Notes: generated by a model from the letters alone, not told the origin. DNA of 64,000 nucleotides from Roseicyclus sp. (GCF_018402035.1 NZ_JAGYJN010000002.1:310001-374000), one strand, 5' to 3'; positions 26,941 to 36,481 are shown, numbered from the stretch's first letter. Numbers and translations: made by a program.

Positions 26941-27771
26941 ATGAGACTGATTTTTGGGTTGGTACTGTTCTTGGGCATCGGCCTTGCTGGTTTTGCCGTC
27001 AAGGCCGCGATGGAGCGCTTTGGCCAATATCAGCTTGCCATTGAACAACAGAGGGCTGCCATCACACCGACGGTCGAGGTGTATGTGGCCGCTCGCCCGC
27101 TGCGCTATGGTGAGCGCCTTGTCCCCGAAGATGTAAAGGCGATCCGCTGGCCCGCCGAATTTGTGCCAAACGGAACCTTCACGACACTGGACGAGATTTT
27201 TCCCCCGAACGAAGACACGCAGCGCACCGTTCTGCGTGTCATCGAAATGCATGAGCCACTTTTGGCCAGCAAGGTGACGCGGCCCGGCGAAGATGCCGGT
27301 GTTGCCTCCCGGCTTGAGGATGGCACGCGCGCCTTCACGCTACAGATCGACGTCGTAACCGGCGTATCGGGCTTTTTGCGCACCGGCGACCGTGTCGATG
27401 TTTACTGGACCGGCACAGGCCGCGATGGAAAAAGCCTGACGCGACTGATCCGATCCGGCATTCAGATCATGGCGCTTGACCAATCCGCCAATAGCGACCG
27501 CAACAACCCGGTTATCGCGCGCACGATCACCTTTGCCGCCCTGCCCCGCGATATCGCAGCGCTGACGCAGGCACAGGCATCGGGCCGCCTGACGCTGGCA
27601 CTGGTCGGTATCGATGATCAAACCCAAGTTGAAACGGTCGAGGTTTCGCTCGATGGGCTTCTTGGTGGGCGCGAAGAAGTGGCCGAAAGCTTCGAAGCAC
27701 CACGCATCTGCACCGTGCGCCAGCGCAACGCCGGTGAATTGGCGGTGGTGCAGGTGCCTTGCACAAACTGA
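26941..27771 (+). CDS. cpaB: Flp pilus assembly protein CpaB/RcpC
   Basis: 276 residues with one N-terminal membrane anchor (MRLIFGLVLFLGIGLAGFAV) and then an SAF/CpaB domain (VYVAARPLRYGERLVPEDVK, RVIEMHEPLLASKVT) and RcpC-like C-terminal part (FTLQIDVVTGVSGFLRTGDR). In Tad systems this periplasmic protein works with the secretin. ATG 26941 has AAAGGA upstream. A strong hairpin follows 19 bases after the stop, splitting it from cpaC. Confidence 0.92.
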   Translation: MRLIFGLVLFLGIGLAGFAVKAAMERFGQYQLAIEQQRAAITPTVEVYVAARPLRYGERLVPEDVKAIRWPAEFVPNGTFTTLDEIFPPNEDTQRTVLRVIEMHEPLLASKVTRPGEDAGVASRLEDGTRAFTLQIDVVTGVSGFLRTGDRVDVYWTGTGRDGKSLTRLIRSGIQIMALDQSANSDRNNPVIARTITFAALPRDIAALTQAQASGRLTLALVGIDDQTQVETVEVSLDGLLGGREEVAESFEAPRICTVRQRNAGELAVVQVPCTN

Positions 27772-27790
27772 AGAAAACGCAACAGTTCAC

Positions 27791-27821
27791 GCGGCCTAGC
27801 AGATTTTCTCTGCTGGGCCGC
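27791..27821 (+). terminator. Hairpin between cpaB and cpaC
   Basis: GCGGCCTAGCAG (27791-27802), loop ATTTTCT, CTGCTGGGCCGC (27810-27821): twelve base pairs with one G-U. It is followed by GCGTTTTGG, a short T-run. It may terminate or attenuate transcription into the rest of the tad operon. Confidence 0.6.
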
Positions 27822-27909
27822 TGCGCGTTTTGGCGCTCGCTGCGCTGGGATCGCAGGACGAATTAACGGCCAAATGCTTCTGATTCTTGCGGTACAATCT
27901 TTTTTCGTA

Positions 27910-27929
27910 CATATTTCTCGAAAGATATG
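27910..27929. promoter_or_regulatory. Imperfect palindrome in the cpaC leader
   Basis: CATATTTCTCGAAAGATATG (27910-27929) has perfect CATAT/ATATG outer arms and a TCGA centre, with two mismatched pairs inside. A TACAAT hexamer (27893-27898) just upstream could be a -10 element. It lies 45 bases before cpaC, a likely operator or leader site. Confidence 0.35.
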
Positions 27930-27974
27930 CGCATCAAGACGCAGTAGAGCAGTCATCAGTGAGGCAAATTTGCC

Positions 27975-29357
27975 ATGAACATGTTGGGTTTCTTGCGTGC
28001 GGGCCTCATCGGCTGCACCTTGGCAATCATGCCTGTCACCGTCGCATTGGCGCAAAACACACCGCTGCGTGTCGTTGAGGGCCAAACTTCTGTCAGCTTG
28101 ACCGTACCGATGAACCGCGCCGTCGTGGTCGAAAGCGATGTGTTTTTCGCCGAGGTCAGCGTCGCCAACCCCGCCATTGCCGATATTGCCACCCTGTCTG
28201 AGCGCAGTATCTATATTCTTGGCCGCGCACCGGGTCGCACCAGTATGACACTTTTAAGTGCCGACGGCATGCTGATCGCCAATGTCGATCTGCAGGTCGT
28301 GCCCGATGTCGCCGAGTTGCGCGAACGTCTGCGCGAGATTTTGCGCGGCGAGCAGATCGAGGTCCGCCCAGCAAACGACGGGATTGTGCTATCGGGAACG
28401 GTCAGTTCGGGCCGCGTTGTCGACCGCGCGATGGAACTGGCCGAGCGTTACGCGCCGGGCCGTGTGTCGAACCTGATGCTTGTGGGTGGGAGCCAGCAGG
28501 TGATGCTGCAAGTGCGCTTTGCCGAGATGAACCGCACGATCCGCCAAGAGCTGGGCATTAGCATGACCGGCACCAGCGTAGGCAATGGTGGCAATGTCGC
28601 CGCTGTGAATTCCGGCAACATCGTGGAATTCCCCATTGGAATCATTCCACCGCAAGGTGCCGCCGCACTTGGGTTTGTGGGGGCCAATTTCTCTTTCAAC
28701 ATCCTACTCGAAGCGCTTGAGTCCGAAGGTCTCGTCAGAACATTAGCCGAACCGAACCTGTCGGCCTTGTCGGGCAAAACAGCCTATTTCTTGGCGGGTG
28801 GAGAATTCCCTGTGCCGGTGCGCGACGACGACGGGGATATCACGATCGAATTCAAGCCTTTCGGCATAGAATTGGAATTCACGCCCACGGTGGTCGATAG
28901 CGACATCATCAATCTTGCCCTTTCCACAACCGTCAGCTCGATCGACGCAGGCATCCCCGGAACAGGCGCGGTGCCGGGTTTGCGCACGCGTGAGGCGGCA
29001 ACGACGGTCGAAATGCGCGATGGCGAAAGTTTTGCCATCGCTGGCCTGTTGCAAGATGACTTTCGCGACAACATCGGCAAGGTGCCGTGGTTGGGCGATC
29101 TGCCGATCCTTGGCGTCCTGTTTCGTTCGACCAGCTATCAGCGGGAACAATCCGAGCTTGTGGTGATTGTCACCGCGCATTTGGTGCAGCCCGTACGCGG
29201 CGAGGCGCTGGCGCTGCCCACTGACCGGGTCACCATTCCCAGCGAGCGCGAATTGTTCTTGCATGGTCGGCTTTCGGGCGGACCGCGCGCGGGCACTGCC
29301 GCCGGTGACGTCGCCCGGCAGGATTTTTTCGGCTCCTACGGTTATGTGATGGATTGA
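27975..29357 (+). CDS. cpaC: Tad pilus secretin CpaC/RcpA
   Basis: 460 residues. A signal peptide (about 1-26, ending VALAQ) precedes an N-terminal pilus-assembly/BON-like region (about 30-170) and the type II/III secretin domain (about 180-415), with RTLAEPNLSALSGKTAYFLA, GGEFPVPV and TTVEMRDGESFAIAGL. It forms the outer-membrane channel. The leader region has its own likely promoter. The OmpA-like gene starts four bases after the stop. Confidence 0.94.
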   Translation: MNMLGFLRAGLIGCTLAIMPVTVALAQNTPLRVVEGQTSVSLTVPMNRAVVVESDVFFAEVSVANPAIADIATLSERSIYILGRAPGRTSMTLLSADGMLIANVDLQVVPDVAELRERLREILRGEQIEVRPANDGIVLSGTVSSGRVVDRAMELAERYAPGRVSNLMLVGGSQQVMLQVRFAEMNRTIRQELGISMTGTSVGNGGNVAAVNSGNIVEFPIGIIPPQGAAALGFVGANFSFNILLEALESEGLVRTLAEPNLSALSGKTAYFLAGGEFPVPVRDDDGDITIEFKPFGIELEFTPTVVDSDIINLALSTTVSSIDAGIPGTGAVPGLRTREAATTVEMRDGESFAIAGLLQDDFRDNIGKVPWLGDLPILGVLFRSTSYQREQSELVVIVTAHLVQPVRGEALALPTDRVTIPSERELFLHGRLSGGPRAGTAAGDVARQDFFGSYGYVMD

Positions 29358-29361
29358 GGCC

Positions 29362-30027
29362 ATGCCAATGCTGATCGCTTGTTTTTCGCCATTGCGCGCC
29401 CATCGCACCCCACTCGCGCTGTGCACATGTGTTGCGATCACCCTGATGGGGTGTAGCGATCGTGAAGTTGGCTCCGCAATTGACGAAGGTGCCTTTGGCA
29501 ACCCGACGATGAACAATGTCCTCTACCACAGCGGTGAGCGCCAATACGTCAGCGTTTTGGCCGAGCGCTTTGTCGCCGAAGTGCCGACGACCGTCACCTT
29601 TGCGTTCAATTCCGCCATCTTGGAACCCGAGGCACAGGCGATCTTGCGCCAACAGGCAGATTTCATCCGCAATTTCCCCGAGGCGCGTTTTTCGGTCTAT
29701 GGCCACACCGATCTGGTCGGCTCGGAAAGCTACAACCAGCAGCTTGGTTTGCGGCGCGCACGCGCAGTGGTGGATTTCCTCGTTTCCCACGGCATTCATC
29801 GGGCGCGTTTGGACGCGCTGGTGTCACGCGGCGAACGCGAGCCCTTGGTCGCCACCCAATCCCAAGAGCGCCGCAACCGCCGCACCGTGACCGAGGTATC
29901 GGGATTTGTCCGTGGCAACCCGCTGGTCCATGATGGGCGCTACGCCCAGATTGTCTATCGCGCCTATGCGCAATCGGGCGGCGGTGAAATTGACAGCCAA
30001 GGCACAGTCGCCACATCCGGTGAATAG
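29362..30027 (+). CDS. OmpA family lipoprotein of the tad locus
   Basis: 221 residues. A lipoprotein signal ends in LMGC (C31). The C-terminal OmpA-like domain has TVTFAFNSAILEPEAQ, FSVYGHTDLVGSESYNQQ and LGLRRARAVVDFL, the peptidoglycan-binding residues. It is found between cpaC and cpaE in Rhodobacterales tad loci, at the place where others carry cpaD; it may help the secretin or anchor it to peptidoglycan. The last 60 residues extend beyond the OmpA domain without recognisable motif. Confidence 0.88.
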   Translation: MPMLIACFSPLRAHRTPLALCTCVAITLMGCSDREVGSAIDEGAFGNPTMNNVLYHSGERQYVSVLAERFVAEVPTTVTFAFNSAILEPEAQAILRQQADFIRNFPEARFSVYGHTDLVGSESYNQQLGLRRARAVVDFLVSHGIHRARLDALVSRGEREPLVATQSQERRNRRTVTEVSGFVRGNPLVHDGRYAQIVYRAYAQSGGGEIDSQGTVATSGE

Positions 30028-30241
30028 GCGCGCGACGCAATCGTAGCGTCAGCTGCCTATGTCCAAGTATTGCAAACGAAAACCCCATTTTTCGTCGTAT
30101 TGTTGCCCCTTTTGCCAAGCACCTTGCTGGCATGAGGTCGTGATCCGCCATCGGCCGCGTAAAAAACGCGCAATCACCGACGGGTCATTCGACCGGGCAC
30201 AAGAATAGTCCGGAGAATCCGGGCCATAAAGGACTTGAGAA
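30028..30241 (+). other. Leader region of cpaE with small hairpins
   Basis: A 214-bp gap in the otherwise tight operon. It contains CGAAAA-CCCCA-TTTTTCG-type pairing near 30080, CGCGT-AAAAA-ACGCG near 30157 and GGTC-ATTC-GACC near 30183. None has a clean T-run; a promoter for the cpaE-to-ATPase part is likely but not identified. AAAGGA precedes the cpaE start. Confidence 0.4.
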
Positions 30242-31531
30242 ATGAGTAGCGGACTTGCATTGCGAGCGGACCCTGCACCGATACTGGCCTGCACGGTGTC
30301 GCGAAATGTCCATCACTTCGATCTTTTGATCGAGGATATGGAAGCAGAGCTGGGGAACGCCTGGGGCGATCTGAGTTTCGCCGAGGCACGCAGCTTTATC
30401 CATCAACCCGGAGCCGAGAACCTTGAGTTCCTCGCCTTGGCCTTGACCCCCAAGGACGAGGGCGACCTTGGCATGATCGGGGAGTTGATCAAGGCCGCTA
30501 AGGCGCGCGGTGTGCGCAGCATTTTGGTGGCACATGAGCTTAAACCAGCAAGCCTGCACGAGCTTTTGCGGCTTGGGGCTGAGGATTTCGTTCCCTATCC
30601 GTTAAGCAATAGTGCCTTGCACGATGCAATCACGCGCCTTCGCAACCAAACCTCCGCGCCCGACATGCCACAGGTCCACCCTGTTCGCATCGTCGGCGAG
30701 CACCCCGAGCGCAACACCCAAGCCCCCGCGACAATCGCACCACGCCTTGGTGGCAAGGCCGCTGTTTTTGCAATCCAAGGGCTTGCCGGTGGCACCGGCG
30801 CATCGACATTGGCGGTCAACCTTGCTTGGGAATTGGCCACAATTGACAAGCAAAAATCCCCATCGGTCTGCCTCATCGATCTTGACCTTCAGGCCAGCAC
30901 AATCTCGGCCTATCTCGACCTTCCGCGCCGTGACTTGATCATCGAGCTTTTGCAAGACGCGCGTAACATGGATGTGGATGCCTTCAAGCAAGCGCTCTTG
31001 GGATACGGCGGCAAACTGTCGGTTTTTCCCGCGCCGCCCGATGTCTTGCCGCTTGATCTGATCGGCCCCGAAGAGGTCGAGGCGCTTTTGAACCTCGCCA
31101 CCCAATGTTTCGATGTGGTTGTCGTCGACATGCCGCATACCTTGGTGATGTGGACCGAGACGGTGCTGAACCGGGCGGATGTGTTCTTTACCACGATGGA
31201 ACGTGACATGCGGTCGGCACAAAATGCCATGCGCTTTCTTAAGGCGCTGCGGGCAGAAAGCCTGCCGGTGGAAAAGTTGAACTTCGTTCTCAACCGCGCG
31301 CCGGGTCTGACCGATCTCAACGGCAAGGCCCGCGTCAAGAGATTGGCGGAAAGCCTTGGTGTGAAGATTTCCACCCTTTTGCCTGATGGCGGCCTCCAAG
31401 TGGTGCAAGCCGGTGACGAAGGCCAACCGCTTTGCGAGATCGCCCGCAGAAACGTGCTGCGCAAAGAGATCGCGCGGCTCGCCACCGGGCTGCACAAGGC
31501 GATGATCAGCGAGTTTCAGGCCAAAGCCTGA
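30242..31531 (+). CDS. cpaE: Tad pilus localisation protein CpaE/TadZ
   Basis: 429 residues. An N-terminal response-regulator-like domain (about 15-135, with LVAHELKPASLHELLRLGAE) is fused to a MinD/ParA-like ATPase domain (about 175-420). The Walker-like loop QGLAGGTGASTLAVNLA lacks the usual KGG and GKT lysines, a deviation typical of many TadZ proteins. LIDLDLQ and VVVDMP are the other ATPase marks. It places the pilus machine at a cell pole. Followed 14 bases later by cpaF. Confidence 0.92.
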   Translation: MSSGLALRADPAPILACTVSRNVHHFDLLIEDMEAELGNAWGDLSFAEARSFIHQPGAENLEFLALALTPKDEGDLGMIGELIKAAKARGVRSILVAHELKPASLHELLRLGAEDFVPYPLSNSALHDAITRLRNQTSAPDMPQVHPVRIVGEHPERNTQAPATIAPRLGGKAAVFAIQGLAGGTGASTLAVNLAWELATIDKQKSPSVCLIDLDLQASTISAYLDLPRRDLIIELLQDARNMDVDAFKQALLGYGGKLSVFPAPPDVLPLDLIGPEEVEALLNLATQCFDVVVVDMPHTLVMWTETVLNRADVFFTTMERDMRSAQNAMRFLKALRAESLPVEKLNFVLNRAPGLTDLNGKARVKRLAESLGVKISTLLPDGGLQVVQAGDEGQPLCEIARRNVLRKEIARLATGLHKAMISEFQAKA

Positions 31532-31545
31532 GCAAGGGGTGAAAG

Positions 31546-32991
31546 ATGTTCGGTAAATTCAAGAAAGCTGACACGGCCGAGGCACAGAACCATGCGCTGA
31601 CTGATGCCGCCCGCGATGCCGCTCATGCTGCGGCCACGAGCTTGCGCAAACCCCAGATCGTGACCGAAATTCAGCGTCCTGCCGCACAGATCGCCGCTGA
31701 TGACAAGGACGTCAAGCGCCGCCAAAGACTTGATGAAATCAAGACCGAGATGCATTCAAGGCTTCTCGACAACCTCAATCTTGCCGCGTTGGAAACGGCC
31801 AAAGAGGCGGATCTGCGCACCGAGATCAACGCCATCGTCTCGGAACAATTGGGCGAATTGGGCGCGGTCCTGAACCGCGAAGACCGCCAGACGCTCAATA
31901 CCGAACTTTTCGACGAGGTGACGGGGCTTGGCCCGCTGGAACCCCTGCTCAAAGACCCTGATGTCAATGATATCTTGGTCAATGGCCCCAACCGCGTCTT
32001 TGTCGAACGCGCGGGCAAGCTTAGCCTGACGGATGTGCGCTTCAAAGATGAGCGGCATTTGCTGCGTATCATCGACAAGATCGTCTCGGCTGTGGGGCGT
32101 CGGGTGGACGAATCCAACCCCTATGTCGATGCCCGCCTCAAGGATGGCTCTCGCTTTAACGCGATGGTGCCGCCCGTGGCTGTGGACGGGTCGCTCGTGT
32201 CGATCCGCAAGTTCAAAAAGGAAAAGCTGGGGATCGACGATCTGGTCCGTTTCGGTGCGTTTTCCGAAGAAATGGCCGCGTATCTCCAAGCGGCTGTCGC
32301 CACGCGGCTCAATGTGATCGTGTCGGGCGGCACGGGGTCGGGCAAAACCACCACGCTCAACGCGCTCTCGTCGTTTATCGACAACAAGGAACGCGTGCTG
32401 ACCATCGAAGATACGGCCGAACTACAGCTCCAACAGTTGCATGTTGGCCGGATGGAAAGCCGCCCCCCGAATGTCGAAGGCAAAGGTGCCGTGACCCAGC
32501 GCGATTGCTTGCGCAACGCGCTCCGGATGCGACCTGACCGGATCATCGTGGGTGAAACCCGCGGTGAAGAGGTCATCGATATGTTGCAGGCGATGAACAC
32601 AGGCCATGACGGCTCGATGACCACGATCCACGCCAACAATGCCCGCGATGCGGTGTCACGATTGGAAAACATGATCGCCATGTCCGGTATCGAAATGCCG
32701 CTCAAGGCCGTGCGCGCGCAGATCACCAGCGCCGTAAACCTGATTGTGCAAGCAAGCCGCCTGCAAGATGGCTCGCGCCGGATGGTATCGATCACCGAAG
32801 TCACCGGGATGGAGGGCGATGTTGTCTCGATGCAGGAGGTGTTTCGCTACCAGCGCACCGGCCTCAAGCCCGATGGCACCATCATCGGCCATTTCACCGC
32901 CTGCGGTGTGCGTTCGCATTATGCCGAGCGCTTCCGCCAGTGGGGGTATAATTTGCCCGCTTCGATCTACGAACCGATCGCGGCGGAGTAA
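31546..32991 (+). CDS. cpaF: Tad pilus assembly ATPase CpaF/TadA
   Basis: 481 residues of the secretion ATPase (GspE/VirB11-like) family. Walker A GGTGSGKT is at 261-268; GRMESRPPNVEGKGAVTQRD and RMRPDRIIVGETRGEE follow, along with the MTTIHANNARDAVSRLE His/Asp boxes. It powers pilin polymerisation and retraction at the inner membrane. An N-terminal helical region of about 120 residues precedes the core, which is usual. Confidence 0.97.
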   Translation: MFGKFKKADTAEAQNHALTDAARDAAHAAATSLRKPQIVTEIQRPAAQIAADDKDVKRRQRLDEIKTEMHSRLLDNLNLAALETAKEADLRTEINAIVSEQLGELGAVLNREDRQTLNTELFDEVTGLGPLEPLLKDPDVNDILVNGPNRVFVERAGKLSLTDVRFKDERHLLRIIDKIVSAVGRRVDESNPYVDARLKDGSRFNAMVPPVAVDGSLVSIRKFKKEKLGIDDLVRFGAFSEEMAAYLQAAVATRLNVIVSGGTGSGKTTTLNALSSFIDNKERVLTIEDTAELQLQQLHVGRMESRPPNVEGKGAVTQRDCLRNALRMRPDRIIVGETRGEEVIDMLQAMNTGHDGSMTTIHANNARDAVSRLENMIAMSGIEMPLKAVRAQITSAVNLIVQASRLQDGSRRMVSITEVTGMEGDVVSMQEVFRYQRTGLKPDGTIIGHFTACGVRSHYAERFRQWGYNLPASIYEPIAAE

Positions 32992-32996
32992 GGGCC

Positions 32997-33965
32997 ATGC
33001 AACTTTCCATTGAGCCGTTGATTTATATCGGCATCTTCGTCGGCATTATCATGCTGGTCGAAGGGGTCTATCTCGCGATTTTTGGTAAATCCATCAGCTT
33101 GAATGCGCGTGTCAATCGCCGCTTGGCCATGCTGGAAAAAGGTACGAACCGCGAGGATGTGCTGGCCAAGCTCCGCAAGGAGATGGACCAACACAAAGGA
33201 GCGACGCGCCTGCCGCTCTACGCGATGATCGCGGATAAGGCCCAAAAGGCCAACATCGCCTTTACCCCGTCGCAGCTGATCCTTGTCATGGCGATGTTGG
33301 CTATGGCCGCTTTCGTCGCGCTGTCGATTTTTGTCACAGTCTCACTGCCGCTGCGGCTTTTGCTGAGTGTGGGCATGGGTGTGGGTGGCGTATATTTCTG
33401 GGTCAACTCCAAAGCCAAGAAACGGCTTGCCTTGATCGATGAGCAGCTACCAGATGCGGTCGAGTTGATGGTGCGCTCGCTCAAGGTGGGTCATCCTTTC
33501 GTCTCTGCGATCAACGCGGTGGCCAAGGAAATTCAAGATCCCCTCGCCTCCGAACTCGGTGTGATCGCCGATGAGGCGGCCTATGGGCGCGATGTTGCCG
33601 ATGCCATCCGCGCGATGGCCGAGCGCCTCGATAGTCAGGATTTGCGTTTTCTGGCCGTTGCCGTCGGTATCCAACAAAAATCTGGTGGCAATCTCGCCGA
33701 GATCCTTGCGGGGCTTGCCCAAGTGATCCGCGCGCGTTTCAAACTGTTTCGTAAGGTCAAAGCCATTACAGGCGAGGCAAAGTGGTCGGGCGCTTTCCTC
33801 TCGGTTTTTCCGCTGCTTGCACTGGTTGGGATCAACTTGTTGCAGCCCAATTATTACGATGCAGTCATGGAAACACCAATCTTCATCCCGGCCTGCATCG
33901 CGGTGGGTGTGATGCTGCTTATGAACATATTGTTCATGAAAGCACTTGTGAACATCAAGGTTTAA
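32997..33965 (+). CDS. tadB: Tad pilus inner-membrane platform protein TadB
   Basis: 322 residues. Membrane segments at the start and in the middle (LILVMAMLAMAAFVALSIFV) flank a T2SSF domain containing LPDAVELMVRSLKVGHPFVS and GEAKWSGAFLSVFPL. It forms the pilus base with TadC. Spacing of five bases after cpaF and 12 before tadC shows one transcript. Confidence 0.93.
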   Translation: MQLSIEPLIYIGIFVGIIMLVEGVYLAIFGKSISLNARVNRRLAMLEKGTNREDVLAKLRKEMDQHKGATRLPLYAMIADKAQKANIAFTPSQLILVMAMLAMAAFVALSIFVTVSLPLRLLLSVGMGVGGVYFWVNSKAKKRLALIDEQLPDAVELMVRSLKVGHPFVSAINAVAKEIQDPLASELGVIADEAAYGRDVADAIRAMAERLDSQDLRFLAVAVGIQQKSGGNLAEILAGLAQVIRARFKLFRKVKAITGEAKWSGAFLSVFPLLALVGINLLQPNYYDAVMETPIFIPACIAVGVMLLMNILFMKALVNIKV

Positions 33966-33977
33966 GGGGGCACGACA

Positions 33978-34958
33978 ATGGCGTTTTTTTCAAGTTTCTT
34001 AGCCAAGGCAAATAGTCTGATCCTTGGCAATCTGGGTGATTTAGGGCCATTGATCGTTGTAGGCTTTCTTGGGCTGTTGCTGATCCTCGTCACGCTGCCC
34101 ATGATGTTGTTCAAGAAAAAGGACCCGCTTGAACGGATACGCGATGCGAATGCCGTCACCGAAAAAAGCACAAGGGTCGGCAGCCTGCGGCGCGGCGGTA
34201 AGGATGAACGCCTCAACCGTTTCGCGCAGTATCTCGAACCGCAAGATCAAACACATTACAGCGCTATGCAGCTTCAACTGTTGCGCGCGGGCTACCGTTC
34301 CAAAAGCGCCGTGCAGATTTTCTTCTTTGCGCAATTGGCGCTCGCGATTGGCGGACTGATCTTGGGGAGCATCTATACACTCTTGAACGGCGCCAATGAT
34401 CCGCAAACGACAATCCTGTCGGTACTGGTGCCAGGCGGTCTGGGTTATTATGCGCCGAAATACTGGGTCCAGCGTCGCGTCAAGGCGCGCGAGACCGAGA
34501 TCACATCGGGCTTTCCCGATGCGTTGGATCTGATGCTTGTTTGCGTCGAGGCGGGCCAATCCTTGGATCAATCGATCATCCGCGTGGCGAAAGAAATCCG
34601 CACGGGCTATCCCGCCTTGTCAGAAGAGTTCGAAATGGTCGCCTTTGAGATGAAGGCAGGCAAGGACAAGGTCCGTGTCTTGCGTGACCTGTCCGAGCGT
34701 GTAGGCGTTCAAGATGTCACCAGCTTTGTGACAACACTGATCCAATCGGCAACCTTTGGCACCTCGATCTCAGAGGCGCTACGCGTCTATGCCGACGAAA
34801 TGCGCGACAAGCGCGTGATGCGCGCCGAAGAAAAGGCCAGCACGCTGCCAACCAAACTGACCTTGGGCACGATGATTTTCTGTCTGCCGCCGCTTTTGGT
34901 CATTCTGATCGGGCCGTCGATCTACGGCGTTGTCATGGATTTGCAGCGCGGGATGTGA
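33978..34958 (+). CDS. tadC: Tad pilus inner-membrane platform protein TadC
   Basis: 326 residues with the T2SSF domain (FPDALDLMLVCVEAGQSLDQ, VTTLIQSATFGTSISEALRV) and membrane helices near the start, at about 115-150 and at the end (MIFCLPPLLVILIGPSIYG). It pairs with TadB. A ribosome site GGGGG lies before the ATG. It is followed after 43 bases by tadD. Confidence 0.93.
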   Translation: MAFFSSFLAKANSLILGNLGDLGPLIVVGFLGLLLILVTLPMMLFKKKDPLERIRDANAVTEKSTRVGSLRRGGKDERLNRFAQYLEPQDQTHYSAMQLQLLRAGYRSKSAVQIFFFAQLALAIGGLILGSIYTLLNGANDPQTTILSVLVPGGLGYYAPKYWVQRRVKARETEITSGFPDALDLMLVCVEAGQSLDQSIIRVAKEIRTGYPALSEEFEMVAFEMKAGKDKVRVLRDLSERVGVQDVTSFVTTLIQSATFGTSISEALRVYADEMRDKRVMRAEEKASTLPTKLTLGTMIFCLPPLLVILIGPSIYGVVMDLQRGM

Positions 34959-35001
34959 ATGATGACCGCGCATCGCGATTGCCTGACGTAGGGAGGGTGT
35001 G

Positions 35002-35580
35002 ATGAGGGGGCTCATCATCCTGATCGGGCTGAACCTATTGGTGGCTTGCGGCGATGCCAATGATGATCGGCGTCTCGACCCGCTTCCCCAAGAGCTAGAG
35101 GTTGCCGCGCCGCAAGGCACAGTCGTGTTGCAAGATACAGTGGATCAGTTGTTGGTCGGTGATCGGCTCATGGATGCAGGCCAGCCAGAGCTGGCCTTGC
35201 GCGCCTATTACCGGGCGGCGGGGGAACGGGGCTTGACGCCTGAAACCCTGACGGCCATCGGTGCCGCCAATCTCAGGTTGGGGCGCGTGGGGCAGGCTGC
35301 CCAACAATTCCGTCAAGCACTCGAACGTGACGCGGCCTATGTCCCGGCGTTGAACAATCTGGGCGTCGTTTTGATGGAGCAAGGCGAGTTTGGCGAAGCG
35401 CGGCGCGTTTTTGAATTGGCCTTTGCGCATGATAGTGGCCAATCGGACGCGATCCGCGAGAACCTACGGCGGGCTATCGCAAGAATAAAAAATATCATCT
35501 ATAGTGAAGAAAATAATCAAAAGAGCCCCGGACTAATCCGGCGCGGCGAAGGTGTTTACGTGCTTTTCGCCGAACCCTGA
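35002..35580 (+). CDS. tadD: TadD-like TPR lipoprotein
   Basis: 192 residues. The signal ends in the lipobox LVAC (about residue 16); two to three TPR motifs follow (AGQPELALRAYYRAAGERG, LGRVGQAAQQFRQALERDAA, QGEFGEARRVFELAFAHDSG). TadD is a pilotin-like outer-membrane lipoprotein helping the secretin. I prefer ATG 35002 with GGGAGGG upstream to the GTG one codon earlier. The tail (about 160-192) is Lys/Asn-rich, with an AT-rich stretch in the DNA. Confidence 0.88.
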   Translation: MRGLIILIGLNLLVACGDANDDRRLDPLPQELEVAAPQGTVVLQDTVDQLLVGDRLMDAGQPELALRAYYRAAGERGLTPETLTAIGAANLRLGRVGQAAQQFRQALERDAAYVPALNNLGVVLMEQGEFGEARRVFELAFAHDSGQSDAIRENLRRAIARIKNIIYSEENNQKSPGLIRRGEGVYVLFAEP

Positions 35581-35620
35581 TCGGGATTGGGGCGCAGAGT
35601 ATGAGCAGTAAGAGGTCGCC

Positions 35621-36481
35621 ATGCCAGTTTGTCCCCGGATGCATCCGGCGGTTATGTTCGCAGTGATCGGCTTGGCCGCATGCAATCCGACCAGCGCGCC
35701 CGATGTGAACCGGGCCATCGACCCGATCAATGTGATCGATGAATCCAATCTCAGCGAGATTATGTTGACCGCTGCTTCGCCAAATGAGGCCGTCGCCTAT
35801 TTCCAACGCGCGAGCGCTGAACAGCCTGATCGCATCGATTTCCGCCGTGGTTTGGCCACCAGCCTTGTGCGCGCTGGACGCGCTGATGAAGCGATTGCCT
35901 TGTGGCGCGATATCGTGAGTGGCCCCGATATGATCGATCAAGACCGCATCGATTTCGCCGGTGCCTTGATCCGGTCAGGCGACTGGGCCGAGGCCGAGCG
36001 CCAACTCGACCTTGTCCCACCCACGCTCGAAACCTTTGAGCGCTACCGGCTGGAGGCGATGGTAGCCGATAGCAATCAAGAATGGGGACGCGCCGATCAT
36101 TTCTATGAAACTGCGGTGGGCCTGACCACGCGCCCGGCGAATGTGTTGAATAACTGGGGTTTTTCGCGGCTGTCACGGGGTGATTTTGATGGTGCGGAAG
36201 AGCTGTTTCTCGAAGCGGTCCGCTATGATCCCAACCTCTTCACGGCCAAGAACAACCTTGTCATGGCGCGCGCCGCACAGGGCAATTACCAGATGCCCTT
36301 GGTGCGCATGAGCGAGATTGAGCGCGCCCAGCTTTTGCACACCGCAGGGCTGGCCGCGATCCGGCAAGGACAGATCGATACAGGCCGCGGCCTTTTGGCC
36401 GAGGCGATCGAGACCCATCCCCAACATTTCGATGCGGCCGTGCGCGCGCTCGAGACCCTTGAGACGGAGGTTCGCCGCTGA
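35621..36481 (+). CDS. Second TPR lipoprotein of the tad locus
   Basis: 286 residues. The signal ends in LAAC (residue 20), and TPR-like repeats follow (ASPNEAVAYFQRASAEQPDR, AGRADEAIALWRDIVSGPDM, LSRGDFDGAEELFLEAVRYD). It is a larger paralogue-like partner of TadD. Its stop overlaps the ATG of the prepilin peptidase (TGATG), so it is coupled to it. In this family two TPR lipoproteins at this position are common; the division of labour is not known. Confidence 0.82.
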   Translation: MPVCPRMHPAVMFAVIGLAACNPTSAPDVNRAIDPINVIDESNLSEIMLTAASPNEAVAYFQRASAEQPDRIDFRRGLATSLVRAGRADEAIALWRDIVSGPDMIDQDRIDFAGALIRSGDWAEAERQLDLVPPTLETFERYRLEAMVADSNQEWGRADHFYETAVGLTTRPANVLNNWGFSRLSRGDFDGAEELFLEAVRYDPNLFTAKNNLVMARAAQGNYQMPLVRMSEIERAQLLHTAGLAAIRQGQIDTGRGLLAEAIETHPQHFDAAVRALETLETEVRR

